DNA of 64,000 nt from Mesaphorura yosii. Its lineage: Eukaryota > Arthropoda > Collembola > Poduromorpha > Tullbergiidae. The stretch's first letter is position 1; every line of letters begins with the position of its first letter. Of the stretch, positions 23,192 to 37,700 are shown piece after piece. Below the pieces are notes generated by a model. That model made no database searches. It saw nothing but the letters and a program-made list of their open reading frames with translations, and was not told the DNA's origin. The translations under genes and the position numbers were made by a program. The stretch spans positions 186,001 to 250,000 of the forward strand of contig WIXG01000082.1 in the NCBI GenBank assembly GCA_009869945.1, read 5' to 3'.

Positions 23192-26100
23192 GTCAGAAAC
23201 ATTTTCTTACTTCGAAAGCACCATTTTCAGCATTGGCTTACATATGGAATGTGTCGACTCGGTCGCGGGCTGCAGCAGTGGTGAATTGACTGCCGCAATA
23301 AACCGCACTCTCACAATTCCGAGATGGAAATTGGATGGTGTCGTCTTCATCCGCGTCCGCTCTCATTTATTCAACCGCCGAGGGATATCATAAAGTACCG
23401 AATTTCTTCTTTGTATCGCTCACACTGCACCACCTATAAAGGAACAGATAAAAAGACGTATTCAGAAAAACTTATGTGACATGATGATATAGTAATCACA
23501 ACCTAGAAGAATGGTGTCTTATTCCTCCACCCGACACTGTGACTTCGGCGTCCTGCGCCCGGTATAAATATGAAGAAACAAAGCACTGGCAAGACAAGAG
23601 CAAAGTTCTTAAACAAAACAAGGCCAGCCGGATTCTGCTCTCTGCATGTGATATAAAACGAAGAAAGGCTTGCCAAAAATACAACTTTACAAATTCAAAT
23701 TATGTAATTTCTGCACTTTCACAAAGAAAATAAACCCGTTCCTCTCCTTTCTTCTTGGAAGGAAGAGAAACCTCAGAAATGTGAAGAATCCTTTCAGCAC
23801 CGGATGAAACACATCCTCGTGAAAGCGAGAAGGAAAGCAAGAGCAGCACCATCACATTATGAAAAGAAGATATGTGCCAGTGAAGTTATAATGAGCTTTG
23901 GTTTCTCGTTCGCGTTCGCAGTCTAGTTTATGAATTCCGAGAAAATTACGTGTTCGTCGCTCATTTTTCAATCGGACTCTCCCGAAAAGTTAAGCCTCGC
24001 AATTTAAGCACTTTCTCTCAGAATCTCCTTCATAACTTGGCTAACTTGGCTTGGCTCCTCGCCCTTATGACACACTTAGCAGTGAACCTTTCAGTAGAAA
24101 AATGCATTATTAATCGGCACTTCTCTCGGCATTCCAAACTTTCGTAGCGCGTTCGAGGATGGTTTCTGAGAACCGAATGGCGCACGGTGAAAGTTGTGCT
24201 GTGCTGCTGGCTCTCGTTTCACTTCGCATCGCATCACATTGAGGAGGAAGAGCAAAGAAGCAATTCATTCATTGTCTGTAATACAATTAAACTTGACTTG
24301 ACATCAACTGTAGATAAATGAATTTGCTGCTGCTCAGCTCTGCTCCATTTCTGGTTGCTGTCAACTTGCGACTCGAGCCGTTGTTTGAGGCGGCGTGCGC
24401 AACAGTAAACTACATTCGACGCCCGTTCATTTGAATTTAGATTTATTTCTGCTGTTTTGGCTGGTTGGACACATTACGAGGACAGTCCCTCGTGCATGTT
24501 GATTTTGCTCTGTTTCTAGTTTGCAATGCAATTACACAAGTTACTTAAGTGAGTAACGAAGTAATTTCAGTCCAACTCTACACAGCCTAGAAATCTCGGG
24601 TTTTGCTTCAGGCTCTGCCAAGCAGCAGGACGACTTTTGTATTTGCACAATCTCTCTTGAGTAATGTCATCATTTCCTCAAAATATGCACTCATATATGC
24701 ATAAACTTGGCACTTGGCTTGACTCTGCTTCCAGTGAAGATTGAAGCTCAGCTCAATTCTTAACTGCTGAGCGTACATCTTTTAAGAACTCGCTTAATTT
24801 GCAACAGTCGGACTCCGGAATCAAAATTCAACTCAGCATTTCATACCAACTCAGTTGCTTAGCTGGGTGTTTTGTCTTCTGCTCCAAAAACTAAATCAGT
24901 TTCAACTTTTCCTATTAAACAAACGAGCCAAGTGAATGTGCAATTTTAAATCGTTATGCTCGCTCCTAACAGCTTGTTTTTAGGGTTGCTCCTCATAATA
25001 AAAGACGCATGATTTAACTTTCACGCCAGGAAGCGCTGAAGTTCTGTTTCTGAGTTAACATTGGCACGAGTTGAGTATCGACATGAGTTAACATTGGCAT
25101 AACCTTTTTAGCATTAGTAACTAGGAATTCAGTTGACCAGGCATGAGTTGCTTGGATATGCTGCTTCTGCTAGCCTGGCCCGACAAAGACCGGTGCCTTG
25201 GTGGTGAAAGTTAAGGAATATGAAACTCTGGCCCCTCAACTGCAGCGGCTCGGATGCTTCATTTGAATTACAATGAACTGGCCTTATTTATATGTAGCTA
25301 GCTACAATACTCGAACTCATAATGGCTTGCTTCACACTAATGAGAAGAGGATTCTGATTTCGCAACCAAATGTGGGAAGAGTTTTCCGCTGGCTAGCGCA
25401 GAGTGGTCCCAGCCCTCGTGCTTATGCAGCAACACAAATGAATTGAAACAGCTGGACATTAGCATTGCCAAAATATACGTAATTAAAGCAACAGAGTCGC
25501 CGACGAATACGTAAATGTAAAACCAAATCCGAAGTAAAGCATAATGTTGCACTCGCAGAAGACTTGCACCCTAAAAGCCTTTCCAAATTATTCCCACGAC
25601 TTTCTTTTGTGGCGTGCCATTTGAAGCATTTAACCAGATTTATTTGCAAAGAGCCTTTTATATTTGCTAATGAATTCAAGTCATTAGAATAACATGCAAT
25701 GCACCGTGTACGAGATAAATATGAGAGTCAGAAGAATGAATAAGCGCAAATTACATCTACAACCAATTCATAAGTGTGCGAGCAAGCAAGTAGCGCACAT
25801 GCAAACGCAAATAGTATAGTCTCCAAATATTACTTTTTGTTTCTGCCTGTGTGTTGAGATTTAATTTTCAGTAATCACGTACAAACTCAAAAGGTAAAAC
25901 GCTAAACACATTTCCTGCCCACACGAGTCCTACAGTTTGGTGCGTAATTTGAATCTAATTCCGTCGCAAGAGGCTCGGCGAGAGAAACCGGCACGGCATT
26001 CCGAGTTTCACTTTGCTGTTGCTTCTGCATTAGGAAAATTATTACACAAACTTTCTCTCCGTCCTCGTAATGAATTGGGCTCGATGGATGGCTACGATGA

Positions 26101-29100
26101 TAATTGTTCTTTTCATGGAAGTACAGACGAACTCAGTCAAAGACTGTGAGAGGAGAGAGTCCTCCAACTCTTTCACATTATATGCACATTAATTTAAAAG
26201 GATGATGATAATTCTGTTCTGAACAACAATCTGCCATGTACTCGTGGTGTCCGCAATATTAGGCGTTGGATGCTTACAGCCTACCGCCTACACTATAATA
26301 CGTAGTAATAATTATTGTTTACTTTCTGAAATTGCTTTTCTATTCATCTTCATTGGTGGTAACACGAATGTGCCAACTTTGGATGAAATCCTGTGCAATT
26401 AATGAAAATTTGTGGAGGACGAGATTGTGAAACGCAATATAGAAAGTTTACTTATGTTCCGATGCTTGAGTGTTCTGCGAACACTACGAAAGCTGTATCA
26501 CAACGTAACAAGGCTTGAATCGGTATCAAACCAGCACTTTCACTTGCCTAATTATTATTCAACCGGAATCCTACCTGGTTACTTAATGTTTAACCTCGTG
26601 AAACCTCGTACCTCTCCTCAATGCACCTGTAGCGCAATGCGATTCTTGTGCCCTATCTGATATTCTATTAATAAAACCACATTTCACACTTCCTTGCATT
26701 CCGGACTCGCATGGAATTTATTCAGCCGACCGCACACCGTGTTCGCATTCGCATGTCGGCCTTATCCAATTCCAATCTTTTTGTCTCGTCGTGGAATCAC
26801 TAAAATTATAAAATTCCCGTGGCTTTCGCATCGCTATGGCTCAAGATGACACCATGAAAAATGTTGGCAGTCAGCAGTCTCCTGTGCAGTGAAGACAGAA
26901 CGCGAAAATTGATATTGCGCATATTATAAAACCATTTTTCTTTCTACTCCTGCTGGAATCCGAAATCCGCCTGCCTGAGAGTGTGACTTGTGATCTCAAT
27001 AATGTACAGTCGCGCAAATACCAACATTACATGCACATTACACATCATCACGATGACTTTTTTCATTTTCCACTTGGCATCTCATGTGTCACCAACTTCC
27101 TCTCGCGCTGTGTCTCAGTCTTAGAAAAGGGGAACCTAAGGTATTAAGAAGTATGGGCGGTGATGCGGAGAGCTGATGCAAAGCAAAGCACGGTCACGTA
27201 CGACGCAGACACGGACATAGAAGAGCATCACCTTGGGAAATCAATGAAGATTGAGAAATGAGAAGTATCGCCTTATTAACATACATTTTCAATTCTTTAT
27301 CCTTTTCCGGGAGAAAAGTGCACGTACAGAAAAACGCCACACTTTCGCCTTGTTCTTTGTCATCCTGTCTGCTGCTTTTGCTTTCTCATCATTTTGACAT
27401 AGCAAAGGCGAACTTGCAGGGCATTTTCACTCATTCATATGTACGCTACTGTCTGTTTAAAAATGGAAGACTTACATTTTCCTCCCTGAATGCAGTGCAA
27501 CCTGCAATTCTTGCCATTTCCTTTTAAAATGATGTATCACCGTCCGAGTGGAATAAATAATGATAATGTGCACAAAAGGTATTAAAAGTACAGACCCAAG
27601 AATCGGTTCCATTCTCTTTCGTTTCATCTTATTCATAACATTGGCGCATTCGCGCATTGGGATTGCACAAGCACAGCGACCATTATCTACCTATCAATTT
27701 TTCTATCATCGATTCGCGTGCTTTCAATACGGTAAGATCTGCTGTAAGTACAGCATGGATGTGCCGTGAAGGTAATTTCATTTTCTATTCAATTCGCATT
27801 CACTTGGCAAGTCCCTCGCCGCTGCCGTTGCTACATCGCGCGAGGTAGTGAAAGGAAAAGAAAACGCTGGTAATCGGAAATCTTTTTCAATAACTTGAGA
27901 AATGGTCATACAACGCAACGATACAAAGTACATTGTTCCCGTGCACCGTGCAGTAAGCATTTTGATTTTTCTCATCTTGGCAGATCTTCTTGCAATAGTT
28001 TCTTTAGTTTTCTCTCGCAGATCCCTCGCAGATTGGTTTTGGTTGGTCGTCGGCTGATGCCGAAGAAGGAATGCATTATTCTCGAGCGGTCTAGCGGTTA
28101 TTGAATTTGCGAGGAAATGCGTGATGTTAAAATTGAATTATGGGCATGGGAAAAGAGGACAAGTGAACAGCGATTAGAGCGGGTACTTTTTAAAAAAAAA
28201 AACTTTAAATTGTATTCATTGTTTCAAGCATTCAGATATTTAATAGCTTATACAGTATTGGAGTCACCTTCCTGTACCAGTAAACATTATTCTATAATTG
28301 CAGCTCTGATTTCATTTGCGTAAAATATGTCAAAGGTATGATGAATCAATTGGCGGTGATTGGCACTTGAATATTATAAGGCAGAGCGCCACGGCTTTTT
28401 GCTTCGGTTCAATGAATATTCGTCTGAAACACGGACGATAGGTTGGACCTGAAATTTATTTCGACACTGCTGTGCAAAGCCGCTCGGAGTTTGGTTTATT
28501 CGTATTTTGCAATTCGTTTAGGACCATTAAAATATTTATACTACCATCCTGTGCACGTACACTAGAGAGGGTGGGGGTACTCGAAATATTCAATTCATGC
28601 GAATTTCATTTCAGCATATACCTTGCACTTGACTTGAAGATGCTTGGTGAGTTGGACTGAGCAAATAAAAATAACGCTGCTGGGGTGAACTCTATTTCTC
28701 TATTCCTACAACCGAAGAATGCTACGGCTTGAAGGAGACAATTGCATCCGTACCTTGTCGAAGTGATGATATGAAGTCAAAAATAGTCGGTGACAGCCGA
28801 AAAGCCGAAGATTACTCCACGAGAGTTATTTTAATATAATAATACCGAAAGAAGAATAACAAGTTGACATTTTCCACCAAATGTACTCTGAGGGTTCACA
28901 GTAGCCTCGGATTGCGTTCACGGCTGGCTGGTTTGAGTTTGACGTTATTGGCATTCGGCATTCATCGCTTCCAAGTTTGACGACGGAGTTCGACATGCTT
29001 GCCTAAGAAGGTCGCGTAAAGAATGATCAAGTAAAAGGCAGCACAGAGATTCGCAACCTAGTTCAGGTTTCAATTCTTGGGAACAAGAAGAAGATAGAGA

Positions 29101-30342
29101 AACAAAAGCAGTATTCAAATGCAGAACTTCCGTTCCTGTTGCATTTATATGTGTCGAAATATTCTAACTCGACTTGAAACTTGACATGAAGTTTGTGTAT
29201 ATTTATTTAGCAAGCCCAAAGGAACGAGCGTGACCCCTATTCAAAAGTAAAAAAGCGTAATCTTTCGCTTCCATTACGTCCTGACTCGATTTCAGACAGT
29301 GATCGATTTCCGTTTAATTTTCGAGACAAAACTCTGTTGTTCCTGGTGGTTTCAATAAGTGATACACTTGGATTATTTCAGGGATATTTTCAATTATTTA
29401 ACCGGCGCGGAGCCTGCTGATTCTCGTTGTTTTACAGTGAGGAAGCAGAAATCGTCTCTTTCACCTTGGAGAAATATTCCACCTTGTTTCCCCGCTTTAT
29501 TTTATCTTTGGCCTCTTGAGACTTCTCCTTCATACTTGAGAGAATTCTTTTCTCCACCGCCATTGTTCGCTGGTGGTGGTTTATTTAAGACTTTACAGCG
29601 CTTTTACGGTACAGATCTGCGCTAGTCCACCAAAGAAACTCAAAACTTGTATATGGTTTGATGCAGGAAAATTTATGTGCAGGGAAAGTACAAAAGAATA
29701 ATCCCGACTACTTAGCACATCCCACAGAAATGCAAATACCGCACCGCGAAGGTAGGCGCAAGCACCAGCGTCGGGGTCGATGAGATAAAAGGAAGCGTGG
29801 ATACTAAATTAGTTCTAAACATGCACATTTTTATCCCACGCATAAACAAAAACAAAAAGGAAGAATTTGAATGGACCCGCATGAGCGAAACCGAAACTAA
29901 ACTAAACCCGGACTAAGTTTTAAATACTTTGATAACGGCGAAACAGAAGGCTGTAAAACCATCATGGTGGTCATCACGAGCCAGGAGCCTGAAAAAAGAC
30001 TCGCTAAAAGCTGAAACTGAAGCTCGTGTGGATGGGAATGCTGAAGCCATCAAACCAAACCAAGCCTGCAGCTGAGGGAAACATTACGATGATGAAATGA
30101 ATTATTATCTTGGCTCGCCAACTCCTTTCACTCACTCCCTCATCGTTCGTTCGTTCTTTCTCTCCTTTCATTCTCACCACGGCACTGCCGCTGCACTGCC
30201 AATCTTGCACCGCGCCGCGTCATAAGCAAAGAAATTAAATGAAGGAATGCGAACTCACATCACGTCACATGAACAAGTACAGACCACTGAGGAATAAAGC
30301 TGAGAGTATTCAATCTCGTCGGTTTATAACCAAATTCTGGAG

Positions 30343-30365
30343 ACTTGGACTTGGACTTGGACTTG
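30343..30365. repeat. (ACTTGG)n hexanucleotide repeat
   Basis: Almost four perfect tandem copies of ACTTGG lie in the gene-poor stretch. Confidence 0.8.
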
Positions 30366-31764
30366 AGATGCTGAGGTTTGCGCGAGTGAATGTCTTTTTA
30401 AGAGATTGCATAATTCTTACTTCCTCGCAGCTGAAATTTGAAATGTGAAATACATTTTTCCAGATTGCTCGTGAAAATGAATGGCATTTAGAAAGGAGAA
30501 ATTTACATATTTTAAGTAGGAATGGAATTTTGAATAACAATTTCTCTCCACACAAGCACAAGCTCATAGCTGCATTGCGAATGAAATGTGAAAGTATGGA
30601 GCTTAAAGTTCGCTTTTTATAATGAGAGAATATTATTATCATTATCATGCTAATCAAAATTTTCGAAAAATAAGTTTCAACTCATTTTCAATTTAATTTC
30701 AGATTTCCTTTCCCCACATTCTCAATGTTTGCTCCATGGATTCTAATTCACTTCAGTCCAACTAATCTTTGAGATTTGTGAGTACTTTTCAATATATTCA
30801 AATGGGGAATCGAGTCTGAAGGATTCAATTTTCTCTGAACGCAGAAAGTCATAGCACTGGAACTCGATAGTCGATTGCACCTTCTGTATCGTGGATAGCA
30901 GTAACTCAAATTTTAGTAATTATCCGTCTTCTTGGTACACTTTTGTGACCTCTGAATTATATGGCATATTGGTTCGTCAAAGAGCCCGAAACCATGTTCG
31001 ATGAACCCTCCTTCCACGAAGTGTTAATTGGGTGGAGCTAATTTTAAGAATCAGGACAGGTTAAAACCAAAGCTCTACTAGAATTCGCGGAAATCATTAA
31101 AACGTGAACAGAGCAGCACGCGGCACCATATCGGATGTTGCTTGGTGTAGATCATACGTAATGAGGCAATGGCCATGCATGCCCGCAGTTGGACCGGTGA
31201 TGACATGAAATATACTCTGGTTATCACTGTTTTCACTTAATGTTGGTTAAGCTTCGCCGACAGAGACCTTGCAACGTGGAAATGGAATTTTGCATCCACA
31301 ACCATCAAGCTTGATGAATTCTATTTCTGTTCCACCGCCACGAACACAATCCACAATGGTCATGCATTTGAGACATATTGGGTTGGATTTGGAAACAAAA
31401 AGAGCAAGCGAAGTGGTTGGTTACAGAAATGTTCAAGTGCGACTATTGAGAACCAGAAATATAGTACTCCACACACACCTACTACGCTCGCACACGACCA
31501 CTCCGTACATTATTCATAATACTACCGTATCAGGCTCATGCGTTTGTATAATTATATAATCAAAAGTGCGGTGGAAGCATCGCACAGCGACTGAAACCAT
31601 CAAATGGAGACGCTTGATTAATGCTCTCTCCAACTCGCCTGATAAATAATATTATTACATTTCCTCTGTGTGCAGATTCCATTTTAGTTAATTTCTCTCT
31701 TTCAAAACCTTTCTCTGATTCTCTGTAAAGTAATTCACTTGACTTTATCAAAAACCTCATTGTT

Positions 31765-31797
31765 TCGAACACACGCACACACGCGACGCGCGCACAA
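31765..31797. repeat. CA/CG-rich purine-pyrimidine alternating tract
   Basis: An alternating CACACG/CGCGCA tract lies between 31765 and 31797. Such tracts are ordinary microsatellites and can adopt Z-DNA. Confidence 0.5.
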
Positions 31798-34700
31798 GTG
31801 AAGTGGCTTTAAGTTCAATCTCCATTGCTTCTGAAAACTACCTTATGATTAATGGATTCCTTTGCGTAGGTTGAACTTAGAATAATTACATCTCTGCCTG
31901 CGGTCTGCGTGAGAGGAAAGCAGAGTTAATGAAAGATACCACAATCAAAGCCAAGAAAATTGTTTTTGATAATTTTAGAACGACACTTGTGCAAAACGGC
32001 AAATATGAGTATTCCACAATGAAGGCCCTTACCTTTGCTTTCCTGTTCACAGTTCGGCGTGGAAGGTTATTTATTGAACAAGCACTGCATGCGTGGCTTT
32101 GGAATCCTTAACAAAAAATCTTGAGAGAAAGTCACGTTCTTTCAACAATTCACACAGAACATACGTCAGACAGCAATGTGCACGCGACAAGTCAATGCCA
32201 CCAAATCATCGAACGAAACACGCCAAGTATAGCCAAGTGGAAAATATTCGAGCCTCAAGTGACAAAATCACCGCATGGAAACTATGAAGAATCTTTATTT
32301 GAATTCTGTTGGGCACTGGAAGCCGCCTGGCTTCATTTAAACCTTGGCGTATTTTCCTACGTGCGTAATCGCCTGGCCTACCTTCAACCACGTTTTGTCT
32401 CAATTGTCAACTCACGCTTGACGCACTTCACACAAGGTGAGAAACGGTTATTCGCGAGGACTTGCTCGTGACAAGAAGAGTAACGAACTGAATCGGTGCC
32501 TATAAAGTTCCAATATTAGGTTTGTTATGTTACCTTGAACGTTTCTCGAGTTTCTCTGCTCCGTTGTGTAACAAGTCTGAGGTTGCTCTCACCCGAAACA
32601 CAAGATAACAACTGAACCAAAGGAGAAAGCAGAAAGCAGAGGAAAGGTGAAGACGAAGCGAATGCATTGCAGAAGTTAGCGTGGAGCGTGAACCGTGAGC
32701 GTGCGAGAGAACTTTCTTTCCTTCTGCTACGTATTATTGTAAAACACGACAGGCCAGACCCACGCTACGCTCTACAATGCCAAACCGGGCCAAAAACTGA
32801 CACGGGCAAGTATTTGATATTGTGACTTTAGTCAACCTGAGCGCTGCCACTCATGCTCACACTTGACTACTGGTGGTCATGCCAGCATTATGCACACAGA
32901 ATACCAATACGCGTGGCGGCACGCATGCAAACTTGCAAACTACTGCAGAACAGAAACAAATCCATGAAATATAATATAATAATAATATTATTCAATTCAG
33001 TGACATTTTTCCCTTTCTTTTATTATGTTGAGCTTTCGACAGTTTCTCACTCATCGTCTCGTGCTGCCTACCGAATTTGCCATGTCTAACAAAAAGCAAT
33101 GAGCAAGGTGCGCACGCTTCACAACTGGTCGCTCCTCATTCGTTCGTTAGCAACAAAAAGCAAATATGCTCGAGGCTGGAATGGAAATCCTCCTACCAGA
33201 AGATACAACAACAAACGGCGAGAGCCACTACGAAGAATGGATTGCGTAAATCAAGGCGAAGGTCCGTGTACTACATCCTGGTGTCTTGGTGTCAGTCAGA
33301 GACAAATACCACGGCATCCGCAAGAGTCCGCAATTCACAGTTTCGACTTTGTAAGACTGAGCAGGTCTGCTTGTTTATTCCATGAATGTGGCTGGCAATG
33401 TTGTCGGCTTGCAGTTCACAGCGTCGCGTCCTGTTGCAACATGGCGAGAATTCTAAAATAAATAAACCAACTCTGACATGATTTCTTAATGGCGTGAGCG
33501 ACTACTGATTCGGGTTGACAGGATTCAGTCATTTGTGAACCCCTTTTTACACTCAAGCATTTAAAACAGCAAACATTAGCATAACACATTTTGCATTGGC
33601 AGCACGGTGTTGGGTTTCAATGTGAAAGCCCAATCACACGTATTTGTGCCACATCTAATTAGAAATCTGGAGCATTCGGCCTCGGAGGAATGATGGATGG
33701 AGGAGAAAATTTACGCGCCATCTTGAAAAACGGGCGACGGAGAAAGTAGGCGTCTTAATTCTTGTGTTTAGCGTTCTACCCCGCAATTATGCACGTACAA
33801 CGCATTAGACTTTGAAACTGTCGCGCATTTTAAATGCTGAATCTTGAGAAAACAAATAACTCTCGAATGCAAACAAAAGGGAACGGGCGGCGGAAGCAGA
33901 TGTCTCTTACCTTTTATTAATTGTGCTTGAGAGTGAGACAGTGCACTGCCGGGATAAGAGCATAGGAAAGTCTTAAATCACCCACGCATTTGTAATCCAG
34001 AAGCTGCTCAGTCATTCATTGCTCTCCGTATTTTATGGAGTTCGTGATTATGCGTTCCCAGGCTCAAGTTTGTTGAGAACGACGAAAATTAGAGAGTTTG
34101 AATTGAGTAGCAGAAATGAGAAAGTAGAAACAGGCAGGAACAGGAGTTCTCCGCGCTTCATTTGAGGACTGGGCTACACGGCAAAGGACGGACGGAAGAG
34201 TGCCTGCGAGTGTTGGGCTAAGAGAATATGAAAATATTATAATCATTCATAACGCATATACATCACCCGTCGTCCTCTTAACGAAGGCACATGCTCGGTG
34301 AAAGTGAAGTACCGCTGCCGGCTGCCAGCGCAGCGCTTCTTCTTGGTCCTAATTCTTAGTGCGTGTAATAAGAGTCCATCTAATAAATGTTATGGCAGAG
34401 GTTAAACTTCATCTGCCTTATGAGGGTACTATGTATTCATGTCGTGCACAATTTTACAGTTACTGCCAGTAAATACAGATTGTACCGGGCGTTGACGCCG
34501 CTGAAGCTGTGAAAGTCGACATACAACAGCAGCTTAAACTCCTATTTTCATTTCATAGTTTTGGTAATACTTTCCACCTCGCCTACACTCAGCGCACCGG
34601 AGAGATTCCACAATCACTATCATCTAATTTCAACTTTCACCATTGGAAGTCTCCAGAGACACTAGACGTGGCATAAGTAGTTCAGTTCAGCATCAAGCCA

Positions 34701-37700
34701 AGGCAAGGCAGCAAACATGACGAAGTAGCGGCAGTGCCACAAGAGTAGCAAACGGTGTAGTGAAATAAAGTTTGAAATGTAAACAATGATAATATTCCCT
34801 GCACTTCTTAGCGCGTATATTCACCCTCCTCTTGGCTAGCTGTCGCCGTCGCCTGCACCGCATCCTGATCTTCATCTCTCCTCGCCTTGATCCCGTGTTA
34901 AGATCCGACTTTTCAATGAATATTTTAATTTCAATGAATTAGATTAGGTTCATCAATATGAAACGATAAATGTCTACAACTACAAAGCACTACTGAGGCG
35001 GCCCAGGAATGACTTAGTTTAATCAGTGTTTGACCCAAAATCGCTCCTGGCCTCGTTTTCCCAATTTCAAATCAAATGGTAACAGAAACACGGCGTGTTT
35101 GCAAAATAGCCAATAACCGGAGGGATTTCGCTGTTGTGTGGCTCATACTTCCAGTTTGGATACGAAAATCTTCCCACTTACAACCAATAGGCTACCAATC
35201 TGCCAAGACGGACTACTGTCTTGATATTGAATGATAGTGCAGATACTTGTTTGCTAGTGGTTGCATGATTGATTGTGTAATCACGAATTGATGAATTGCA
35301 CTTCGCGCGCGTGCGTGTTGTGTATTCGAAGAAATTAGTCCGACCAGGTTAAGTTCCTTATGTTAAGATTGCACGGACTTCCTCTAAACAATTTGCACAA
35401 TTATAGTCAGAACTTTCTTTCTGCAAAAAAGCAAAATTTTGATTATACTGTATTTTGTCAAGTCAAGTACGCACGAAAAACATGTATTGTGAGATTTCTA
35501 ACCTCTGCCTCAGGTCATGTACTCTAAACTAAAGATTTCCTTTTAGTTTCAACGACTTCGACTTTACCACGACAAGACGCTTCACTTCGCAGAGCTCTAT
35601 GGGTAATGGTTTGATTGCGTTTTTCTGGTCATAAAATCCTAATCTTATTATGTCGAAGTAATTGCAATTCGTCTTACAAGTTGAACACGGAAAGTGCAAA
35701 TTACTACAAGCATGCGTACGAAGTGCAAAGTCGAAAACTCGAATGAGGACAAATGCGAATATGGTGTTTTAGTGCTTTCGTTTCCTTCAGCGGTGTAATT
35801 AAAAAATCAATTACAAATGAAGGAAATTTTACGAGTCTACACTTCAACTCCAGCTCACTCGCTCACTTTTTCAGCTTCATTGCGAATTCTCGTGCGCGTA
35901 AATCAGTAATTTTTAAAGTACACTCGCCGTAGCCGTCAGTCAGCTGAGTTTACCTTCTTCATTAACAGATTTCGTCTATATGTAGATGAAGACACATTGC
36001 GTAAGCCAGCGGAGCGGCGACGAATTCAGAAATTCACGCGAGCGAAAGAATTCACGATAAAGTTTCACGACTTAATTTGGAAGGTTATTGCAGCAGGCAG
36101 CCACCAACCTGGACTCACCCCTGACAAACGAGAAATGGCTGAAATTTTATTTGCTTGGCCAAGTAGAATTTACGAGTTTAAAAATCTAATTACCAACTTC
36201 TTTCAGCGGCTCTGCTTAATTTGCCTGTACTTTTACGTTCCGTGACTTCAACTCTCAAAGTTTAGCGTAATTGAAATCTATTTATTCACCTTTCTTAAAT
36301 TTCTTAACTCATGATAAATGTCTCATCATTTTAGAGTGTGCGCTGAAGTGGCGCAATCAGCGGAACGACGTTCGGAAGTTGTGAGATCCGGTGCTAAAGT
36401 GGCGTGAGTGAATTAAGGGATGCACTACGCTCCTATCTTGCCAGGCTAATGCATTCAAAGGAAATGTAAGAATAATAGATATTTTATACAGAGCCTGAGT
36501 AATAATCATAATATAATGATGCTTTCGCTTTAAGCCTACTCAATTAACTGAGATATATTGCCAGGCAACAATTCCTTTAGGAAATTATGAGTCTCGCAGC
36601 CGTGCCGCGAGAACAGCAACGAGCAAGACGAGATGAGGAATGTGTGAAAATAGTAATCTAGATTTACAGTGGAACAGAAAACTCAAACGTTTTTGCCGTA
36701 TCATTTTTATTACAGCGCGTTGCTGTAAACATATCGTGAACTGCTCGGTTCGACACTCAACTACAATGGAACGGAGCCTAATGTACGAGGGCAGGCAGCC
36801 GACCGGAGTACGTGAAAGGTGAGCAGCCTACGACCAGCAGGAGCACGGCGAGCGGCAGGCAGGAGTGAAAGTTAAGTAATTCACAAAAGATGCGAGATGA
36901 TAAGGATAAATTACATTGGGTTATTTTTGAAGGCACTTCACGTGGAGAGCATTAGTGAAAAACTCATCAAATAAATGCTTCCTTTTATACTCACACTCGC
37001 TCGTAGCTCATACACACGGTGGTTCAACGCACGGAGTTCCTTTGTGCACCTTTCACTCTCAACCGTGCATTTCACTTCCTTACTGTTCGCTCGCGTCGTG
37101 AATTAAGCAGTGAAAGGGTAATAATCACAATGATATACAAGAGCCATGAGTACACCAATATTCAGACATTCACCACTCTCTAAATTATGAATTCAGGGGT
37201 ACGCAAACGTAAGCATTACTTGAATATTTTCCTCAGCCAGGCCAAGCCAAGCTAGAACGTGCATCCTCAACTCTTAATAAGACCCGTAGGAAATGAAACA
37301 TCTTCCAGGACCCACTCGAGCAAACTTTGCCAGACCAGAATAATCAGTTTACCACGGGCGAAAATTTTATTCTTGGCAATGATTCATAACTTCAGTGTCT
37401 AAACCTTTGTGGAAATCAACACCCGCTAACGGCGCAGCATAAATCAGAATTGAATTATCGCCCTAACGAATTGGCCGGCGATCTTCCTTGTGACGACGGA
37501 TGAATTTGGACTATTGATTTGAATGTTAGATGACACATTTCAAAATTGTGCAGTCTCATTTAGTTTTCGGCCTTTTCGTGCTTTCTATGTGCAAAACACT
37601 TCAATCAGGTCAGCAACATCATCAACAATGCGGTGTTCTCTTCAAGCTATTGTATCCAATGAGATCTGAATTTATTCTCCCATGAAAGAGCAAAACTGGT